Shown piece after piece: positions 57,501 through 64,000 of a stretch of 64,000 nucleotides of DNA (positions are counted from its first letter, which is position 1; the number at the start of each line of letters is the position of its first letter). The notes under the pieces are model-generated. The model saw only the letters and a program-made list of their open reading frames with translations, was not told where the DNA came from and searched no databases. This stretch comes from Auanema rhodensis (lineage: Eukaryota > Nematoda > Chromadorea > Rhabditida > Rhabditidae): NCBI GenBank assembly GCA_964057225.1, contig CAXKVF010000073.1, positions 868,001 through 932,000 of the forward strand, given 5' to 3'. The translations under genes and the position numbers were made by a program.

Positions 57501-59963
57501 CATTTAATTAGCATAAATTAAAGTTCACGTAAATTTCAAAGTCATGGTTACCATGAACCAATATCAATAAAAATTTGTTTTTAAACTAATATGGATATGG
57601 GGAATCTAATTTTGAAAACCGCATCTCTTTATCTTTCACGTGAAGCGAGTTACATACCAAGTGCACATCACGTGTACATTTAATTAGCATAAATTAAAGT
57701 TCACGTAAATTTCAAAGTCATGGTTACCATGCACCAATATCGATAAAAATTTGTTTTTAGACTAATATGGACATGGGGAATCTAATTTTGAAAACCGCAT
57801 CTCTTTATCTTTCACGTGAAGCGAGTTACATACCAAGTGCACATCACGTGTACATTTAATTAGCATAAATTAAAGTTCACGTAAATTTCAAAGTCATGGT
57901 TACCATGAACCAATATCAATAAAAATTTGTTTTTAGACTAATATGGACATGGGGAATCTAATTTTGAAAACCGCATCTCTTTATCTTTCACGTGAAGCGA
58001 GTTACATACCAAGTGCACATCACGTGTACATTTAATTAGCATAAATTAAAGTTCACGTAAATTTCAAAGTCATGGTTACCATGAACCAATATCAATAAAA
58101 ATTTGTTTTTAGACTAATATGGACATGGGGAATCTAATTTTGAAAACCGCATCTCTTTATCTTTCACGTGAAGCGAGTTACATACCAAGTGCACATCACG
58201 TGTACATTTAATTAGCATAAATTAAAGTTCACGTAAATTTCAAAGTCATGGTTACCATGAACCAATATCAATTAAAATTTGTTTTTAGACTAATATGGAC
58301 ATGGGGAATCTAATTTTGAAAACCGCATCTCTTCATCTTTCACGTGAAGCGAGTTACATACCAAGTGCACATCACGTGTACATTTAATTAGCATAAATTA
58401 AAGTTCACGTAAATTTCAAAGTCATGGTTACCATGAACCAATATCAATAAAAATTTGTTTTTAGACTAATATGGACATGGGGAATCTAATTTTGAAAACC
58501 GCATCTCTTTATCTTTCACGTGAAGCGAGTTACGTACCAAGTGCACATCACGTGTACATTTAATTAGCATAAATTAAAGTTCACGTAAATTTCAAAGTCA
58601 TGGTTACCATGCACCAATATCAATAAAAATTTGTTTTTAAACTAATATGGATATGGGGAATCTAATTTTGAAAACCGCATCTCTTCATCTTTCACGTGAA
58701 GCGAGTTACATACCAAGTGCCCATCACGTGTACATTTAATTAGCATAAATTAAAGTTCACGTAAATTTCAAAGTCATGGTTACCATGCACCAATATCAAT
58801 AAAAATTTGTTTTTAGACTAATATGGACATGGGGAATCTAATTTTGAAAACCGCATCTCTTTATCTTTCACGTGAAGCGAGTTACATACCAAGTGCACAT
58901 CACGTGTACATTTAATTAGCATAAATTAAAGTTCACGTAAATTTCAAAGTCATGGTTACCATGAACCAATATCAATAAAAATTTGTTTTTAGACTAATAT
59001 GGACATGGGGAATCTAATTTTGAAAACCGCATCTCTTCATCTTTCACGTGAAGCGAGTTACATACCAAGTGCACATCACGTGTACATTTAATTAGCATAA
59101 ATTAAAGTTCACGTAAATTTCAAAGTCATGGTTACCATGAACCAATATCAATAAAAATTTGTTTTTAGACTAATATGGACATGGGGAATCTAATTTTGAA
59201 AACCGCATCTCTTTATCTTTCACGTGAAGCGAGTTACATACCAAGTGCACATCACGTGTACATTTAATTAGCATAAATTAAAGTTCACGTAAATTTCAAA
59301 GTCATGGTTACCATGAACCAATATCAATAAAAATTTGTTTTTAGACTAATATGGACATGGGGAATCTAATTTTGAAAACCGCATCTCTTTATCTTTCACG
59401 TGAAGCGAGTTACATACCAAGTGCACATCACGTGTACATTTAATTAGCATAAATTAAAGTTCACGTAAATTTCAAAGTCATGGTTACCATGAACCAATAT
59501 CAATAAAAATTTGTTTTTAGACTAATATGGACATGGGGAATCTAATTTTGAAAACCGCATCTCTTTATCTTTCACGTGAAGCGAGTTACATACCAAGTGC
59601 CCATCACGTGTACATTTAATTAGCATAAATTAAAGTTCACGTAAATTTCAAAGTCATGGTTACCATGCACCAATATCAATAAAAATTTGTTTTTAGACTA
59701 ATATGGACATGGGGAATCTAATTTTGAAAACCGCATCTCGTTATCTTTCACGTGAAGCGAGTTACATACCAAGTGCACATCACGTGTACATTTAATTAGC
59801 ATAAATTAAAGTTCACGTAAATTTCAAAGTCATGGTTACCATGAACCAATATCAATAAAAATTTGTTTTTAAACTAATATGGATATGGGGAATCTAATTT
59901 TGAAAACCGCATCTCTTTATCTTTCACGTGAAGCGAGTTACATACCAAGTGCACATCACGTGT
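54600..59963 (+). repeat. Duplication with 18-monomer offset (3,168 bp) ending at the insert
   Basis: CAATTAAAAT (55101, 58269), TTACGTACC (55363, 58531) and CTCGTTATC (56571, 59739) repeat at 3,168 bp. A nested 880-bp pair (CTCGTTATC at 56571 and 57451) lies between the two halves. At the point matching 56790 in the first half, the second half is cut by the retrotransposon at 59964. Confidence 0.8.
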
Positions 59964-60433
59964 TCAACCTTTTTTGCAGCTACGTTCGACCAATCCTTGA
60001 ATATGCATCCGTGATATGGTCTCCCCAAGTATCTAAAAAAATATCTCGTATTGAGATGGTCCAAAAAAAATTCTTGCGAGCAGTCTTTTCAAGAGCAGGA
60101 ATTTTTTCCGACTACAAAAGTCAGCTCACTTTTTTGAATGCTCAAGAACTATCAACCAGGAGACAGGTAACTGATCTAGGTTTCTATTTCTCTCAAATTA
60201 AAGACGTATCAACGGACAGTATTTTAAGAATTTTTCAAATTAAACATTTCACCCACTCTCTTCGCAGACACCAATGGAATATCGACTATCCCGAGCTTCG
60301 GAAAAAGGCGACAAGAAATGGTATTGAGTACAGAAGCATCAAAACATGGAACGATCTACCTGAAAACCTTATCAACCTTACTAATGTTCATAATTTTAAA
60401 AAACACCTACTCTCTGCTCCAATTGATTTGTAA
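59879..60433 (+). pseudogene. Reverse transcriptase C-terminal fragment, fused in frame to satellite
   Basis: Open frame of 184 codons. Codons 1-28 are satellite sequence (ATG at p142 of the monomer), codon 29 spans the junction, and codons 30-184 come from the insert. The insert part shows the conserved region that follows the RT fingers/palm in many LINE polyproteins: S-Y-V-R-P-I-L-E-Y-A-S-V-I-W-S-P at residues 34-49, I-E-M-V-Q-K-K-F at 58-65, an R-R-x-x-x-D-L pattern near 138-145 of lesser clarity, and the terminal W-N-D-L-P (157-161) followed by F-K-K (173-175). The YxDD catalytic box lies upstream in intact elements and is missing. The insert portion has no frameshift or internal stop, suggesting a young insertion. 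The ATG is just the first in-frame one after a TAA at 59870-59872 and need not be used. Whether the satellite codons are ancestral RT sequence or a chance in-frame join is unresolved. Confidence 0.82.
59958..59963 (+). other. Left flanking direct repeat ACGTGT (putative target-site duplication)
   Basis: The last six satellite bases before the insert, p45-50, overlap the second E-box (CACGTG, p44-49). Together with the copy at 60922-60927 they form a 6-bp direct repeat; one copy is present at this place in nearly every uninterrupted monomer. Confidence 0.75.
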
Positions 60434-60921
60434 ACCATTCATTGTAATTAATGTTCTCACCTCTCGAAAAACTATTTTTTTTTCTTTTATCAGGCTCCTT
60501 TTTATTTGTAGTTCGTATTTTTTCACACTTCTCTATGACCACATGGCAACAGTCTACCATCTATTTTTCTTTGTCCCTTCTCAATAATTGTTACTTCGTC
60601 ACTATTCCTATAGACATTAGTCATACGGATCGGACGCTAGTTACCTCCAAATTGCTAGAACGGGCTTGCCTCACATCACGAGTACCACCGTACCTAACAA
60701 CCACATTAGTGAGGTCAGCCATTGTGCTGAACAAACCCCAAGCATACAGCAAGAATTTTATTTGGCAGACTGTTCACTATTGATCATGGATAAGCGAGCT
60801 CTTATCGAACTTACAATATTAAAAGTCCTTTTTTATGTTCTTATTGAATGGTTCTTGATTTTTTCACTCCATGACTTAACAGCTACTGTCTTAACCTGTG
60901 ATATTGAACAATAAACAATAA
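59964..60921 (+). mobile_element. 5'-truncated non-LTR (LINE-type) retrotransposon insertion
   Basis: A 958-bp unique segment interrupts the satellite. It has the layout of a dead-on-arrival LINE copy: an abrupt 5' end within coding sequence, the C-terminal end of the reverse transcriptase polyprotein, a stop at 60431-60433, a 3' UTR of about 470 bp, and a short tandem-repeat tail (ACAATAA units, 60908-60923). It is bounded by ACGTGT at 59958-59963 and 60922-60927, and deleting 964 bp restores a 176-bp monomer. 5' truncation, short target-site duplications and simple 3' tails are known hallmarks of target-primed reverse transcription. The clade (Jockey-, CR1- or related) cannot be settled from this fragment. 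The catalytic RT core, the endonuclease and any ORF1 are absent, so the copy cannot move on its own. Confidence 0.85.
60434..60907 (+). other. 3' UTR of the retrotransposon
   Basis: Unique, T-rich sequence between the stop codon and the tandem tail, including a run of T near 60474-60484. Overlapping short open frames here (for example 60451-60783 and 60666-60914) show no recognisable domain and no typical coding features. I read the stretch as untranslated 3' sequence, which in LINEs is what the reverse transcriptase recognises on its RNA. No second gene is seen. Confidence 0.7.
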
Positions 60922-60923
60922 AC
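60908..60923 (+). repeat. LINE 3' tail, ACAATAA tandem repeat
   Basis: About 2.3 copies of ACAATAA in direct tandem at the very 3' end of the insert, containing AATAAA at 60910-60915 and 60917-60922. Several non-LTR clades end in short tandem repeats in place of a long poly(A). The repeat fixes the 3' end and the plus-strand orientation. The last two bases overlap the flanking ACGTGT. Confidence 0.75.
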
Positions 60924-60927
60924 GTGT
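60922..60927 (+). other. Right flanking direct repeat ACGTGT (putative target-site duplication)
   Basis: The first satellite bases after the ACAATAA tail. The base before it is A, not the satellite C, so the direct repeat is limited to six bases. Because each monomer carries this hexamer, the right copy could come from a different monomer than the left one. Confidence 0.72.
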
Positions 60928-63900
60928 ACATTTAATTAGCATAAATTAAAGTTCATGTAAATTTCAAAGTCATGGTTACCATGCACCAATATCAATAAAA
61001 ATTTGTTTTTAGACTAATATGGACATGGGGAATCTAATTTTGAAAACCGCATCTCTTCATCTTTCACGTGAAGCGAGTTACATACCAAGTGCACATCACG
61101 TGTACATTTAATTAGCATAAATTAAAGTTCACGTAAATTTCAAAGTCATGGTTACCATGAACCAATATCAATAAAAATTTGTTTTTCGACTAATATGGAC
61201 ATGGGGAATCTAATTTTGAAAACCGCATCTCTTTATCTTTCACGTGAAGCGAGTTACATACCAAGTGCACATCACGTGTACATTTAATTAGCATAAATTA
61301 AAGTTCACGTAAATTTCAAAGTCATGGTTACCATGCACCAATATCAATAAAAATTTGTTTTTAAACTAATATGGACATGGGGAATCTAATTTTGAAAACC
61401 GCATCTCTTTATCTTTCACGTGAAGCGAGTTACATACCAAGTGCACATCACGTGTACATTTAATTAGCATAAATTAAAGTTCACGTAACTTTCAAAGTCA
61501 TGGTTACCATGCACCAATATCAATAAAAATTTGTTTTTAGACTAATATGGACATGGGGAATCTAATTTTGAAAACCGCATCTCTTTATCTTTCACGTGAA
61601 GCGAGCTACATACTAAGTGCACATCACGTGTACATTTAATTAGCATAAATTAAAGTTCACGTAAATTTCAAAGTCATGGTTACCATGAACCAATATCAAT
61701 AAAAATTTGTTTTTAGACTAATATGGACATGGGGAATCTAATTTTGAAAACCGCATCTCTTTATCTTTCACGTGAAGCGAGTTACATACCAAGTGCACAT
61801 CACGTGTACATTTAATTAGCATAAATTAAAGTTCACGTAAATTTCAAAGTCATGGTTACCATGCACCAATATCAATACAAATTTGTTTTTAAACTAATAT
61901 GGACATGAGGAATCTAATTTTGAAAACCGCATCTCTTTATCTTTCACGTGAAGCGAGTTACATACCAAGTGCACATCACGTGTACATTTAATTAGCATAA
62001 ATTAAAGTTCACGTAAATTTCAAAGTCATGGTTACCATGCACCAATATCGATAAAAATTTGTTTTTAGACTAATATGGACATGGGGAATCTAATTTTGAA
62101 AACCGCATCTCTTTATCTTTCACGTGAAGCGAGTTACATACCAAGTGCACATCACGTGTACATTTAATTAGCATAAATTAAAGTTCACGTAAATTTCAAA
62201 GTCATGGTTACCATGAACCAATATCAATAAAAATTTGTTTTTAAACTAATATGGACATGGGGAATCTAATTTTGAAAACCGCATCTCTTTATCTTTCACG
62301 TGAAGCGAGTTACATACCAAGTGCCCATCACGTGTACATTTAATTAGCATAAATTAAAGTTCACGTAAATTTCAAAGTCATGGTTACCATGCACCAATAT
62401 CAATAAAAATTTGTTTTTAGACTAATATGGACATGGGGAATCTTATTTTGAAAACCGCATCTCGTTATCTTTCACGTGAAGCGAGTTACATACCAAGTGC
62501 ACATCACGTGTACATTTAATTAGCATAAATTAAAGTTCACGTAAATTTCAAAGTCATGGTTACCATGCACCAATATCAATAAAAATTTGTTTTTAGACTA
62601 ATATGGACATGGGGGAATCTAATTTTGAAAACCGCATCTCTTTATCTTTCACGTGAAGCGAGTTACATACCAAGTGCACATCACGTGTACATTTAATTAG
62701 CATAAATTAAAGTTCACGTAAATTTCAAAGTCATGGTTACCATGCACCAATATCAATAAAAATTTGTTTTTAGACTAATATGGACATGGGGAATCTAATT
62801 TTGGAAACCGCATCTCTTTATCTTTCACGTGAAGCGAGTTACATACCAAGTGCACATCACGTGTACATTTAATTAGCATAAATTAAAGTTCACGTAAATT
62901 TCAAAGTCATGGTTACCATGCACCAATATCAATAAAAATTTGTTTTTAGACTAATATGGACATGGGGAATCTAATTTTGAAAACCGCATCTCTTTATCTT
63001 TCACGTGAAGCGAGTTACATACCAAGTGCACATCACGTGTACATTTAATTAGCATAAATTAAAGTTCACGTAAATTTCAAAGTCATGGTTACCATGCACC
63101 AATATCAATAAAAATTTGTTTTTAGACTAATATGGACATGGGGAATCTAATTTTGAAAACCGCATCTCTTTATCTTTCACGTGAAGCGAGTTACATACCA
63201 AGTGCACATCACGTGTACATTTAATTAGCATAAATTAAAGTTCACGTAAATTTCAAAGTCATGGTTACCATGAACCAATATCAATAAAAATTTGTTTTTC
63301 GACTAATATGGACATGGGGAATCTAATTTTGAAAACCGCATCTCTTTATCTTTCACGTGAAGCGAGTTACATACCAAGTGCACATCACGTGTACATTTAA
63401 TTAGCATAAATTAAAGTTCACGTAAATTTCAAAGTCATGGTTACCATGCACCAATATCAATAAAAATTTGTTTTTAAACTAATATGGACATGGGGAATCT
63501 AATTTTGAAAACCGCATCTCTTTATCTTTCACGTGAAGCGAGTTACATACCAAGTGCACATCACGTGTACATTTAATTAGCATAAATTAAAGTTCACGTA
63601 ACTTTCAAAGTCATGGTTACCATGCACCAATATCAATAAAAATTTGTTTTTAGACTAATATGGACATGGGGAATCTAATTTTGAAAACCGCATCTCTTTA
63701 TCTTTCACGTGAAGCGAGCTACATACTAAGTGCACATCACGTGTACATTTAATTAGCATAAATTAAAGTTCACGTAAATTTCAAAGTCATGGTTACCATG
63801 AACCAATATCAATAAAAATTTGTTTTTAGACTAATATGGACATGGGGAATCTAATTTTGAAAACCGCATCTCTTTATCTTTCACGTGAAGCGAGTTACAT

Positions 63901-64000
63901 ACCAAGTGCACATCACGTGTACATTTAATTAGCATAAATTAAAGTTCACGTAAATTTCAAAGTCATGGTTACCATGCACCAATATCAATACAAATTTGTT
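60922..64000 (+). repeat. 176-bp satellite array, right block (about 17.5 monomers)
   Basis: The same satellite resumes immediately after the retrotransposon insert, in the same orientation and in exact monomer phase once 964 bp are subtracted. It starts inside a monomer at p45 (ACGTGT) and runs off the window edge. Its variants (C79T at 60956, A134C at about 61186, A84C at about 61489, T25C plus C33T at about 61606, an extra G at 62611) match the order and spacing seen from about 35.2 kb and about 50.1 kb. This block is therefore a third copy of part of that long duplication. A private T occurs at about 62444 (aatcttattt). Confidence 0.97.
60922..64000 (+). repeat. Third partial copy (C) of the long duplication
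   Basis: Matches copy A from about 35.19 kb and copy B from about 50.1 kb. CATGTAA to GGGGGA is 1,657 bp in all three (35224-36881, 50133-51790, 60954-62611). It lacks one of the two consecutive TTTTTCGACT monomers present in A at 37569/37745 and in B at about 52488/52663. The copy begins exactly at the retrotransposon's 3' end. Confidence 0.85.

Larger units (their letters stand above)
1..59963 (+). repeat. 176-bp satellite array, left block (about 341 monomers)
   Basis: Head-to-tail copies of a 176-bp monomer, all in the same orientation. The landmark TCTTTATCTTTCACG recurs at 1, 177, 353 and so on, and identical variant blocks at 531 and 25171 are exactly 140 x 176 bp apart. Monomers differ by a few point variants, many shared between distant monomers. 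Recurrent ones include p3 T/G, p5 T/C, p40 A/C, p84 A/C, p107 A/C, p117 A/G, p134 A/C, p135 G/A/T and p147 C/T/A. Composition is about 32% G+C by hand count of one monomer. No long ORF exists: each frame meets a stop in nearly every monomer. The near-nucleosomal unit length, homogeneity and higher-order structure are what centromeric or pericentromeric satellites look like, but a centromeric role is inference. I do not recognise the sequence as a named satellite family. Confidence 0.98.

Noticed and set aside
1-59963. CRISPR array or other repeat-spacer structure
   Set aside because: Monomers abut directly with no unique spacers, the unit is 176 bp, and the insert is a eukaryotic LINE fragment.
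60318-60914. Plus-strand ORFs of 82-110 codons overlapping the RT stop and the 3' UTR
   Set aside because: They overlap each other in different frames, lack recognisable motifs, are rich in F/L/S from T-rich sequence, and lie where a LINE 3' UTR is expected.
59964-60921. Domesticated or functional reverse transcriptase gene
   Set aside because: Only the C-terminal tail is present; the catalytic palm motifs and endonuclease are missing, and the 5' end is an insertion junction.
1-64000. Primate alpha satellite because of similar unit length
   Set aside because: The length is 176, not 171, and no CENP-B box or familiar alpha-satellite segments are seen; sequence and E-box dyads differ.
1-64000. 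tRNA, rRNA or other structured RNA genes
   Set aside because: No cloverleaf-like arms, conserved rRNA segments or Pol III box pairs were recognised in the monomer or the insert; the inverted repeats are short and AT-rich.

Overview
The window is almost entirely one satellite DNA array from a eukaryote, most likely an invertebrate animal; I cannot name the species. The unit is 176 bp, about 32% G+C by hand count of one monomer, and repeats head to tail roughly 358 times from base 1 to 64000. The only interruption is a single non-satellite insert at 59964-60921. There is no cellular gene, RNA gene, CRISPR array or bacterial feature. The eukaryotic call rests on the nucleosome-sized satellite and on the insert, which is the 3' end of a non-LTR (LINE-type) retrotransposon.

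Phases below (p1-p176) are counted with window base 1 as p1. Each monomer holds a 10-bp perfect palindrome around an E-box CACGTG (p10-19), a second CACGTG (p44-49), a TTTAATT/AATTAAA dyad (p54-73), a CATGGT-T-ACCATG dyad (p94-106), an AATAAA (p117-122) and a TAAAAA/TTTTTA dyad (p119-134). Shared point variants reveal nested higher-order duplications. These are local 5-, 6-, 7- and 9-monomer repeats, a 26-monomer offset (4,576 bp), a 17-monomer unit (2,992 bp), an 18-monomer offset (3,168 bp), and a segmental duplication of about 14-15 kb (about 24.1-38.8 kb against 39.6-53.7 kb). A third partial copy of the last follows the insert (60.9-64 kb). Length is strictly 176 bp for the first 30.6 kb; every length variant I found lies to the right of that.

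The insert begins abruptly inside retrotransposon coding sequence, giving the conserved C-terminal region after the reverse transcriptase domain. It runs through a 3' UTR of about 470 bp and ends in a 7-bp tandem tail (ACAATAA). It is flanked by the 6-bp direct repeat ACGTGT, and removing 964 bp restores an exact 176-bp monomer. Two points stand out. The satellite to the left is in frame with the insert, giving a 184-codon ORF whose first 28 codons are satellite. The satellite variants to the left and right of the insert also belong to different higher-order contexts, so the insert sits at a switch point in the array and not inside one continuous higher-order unit.
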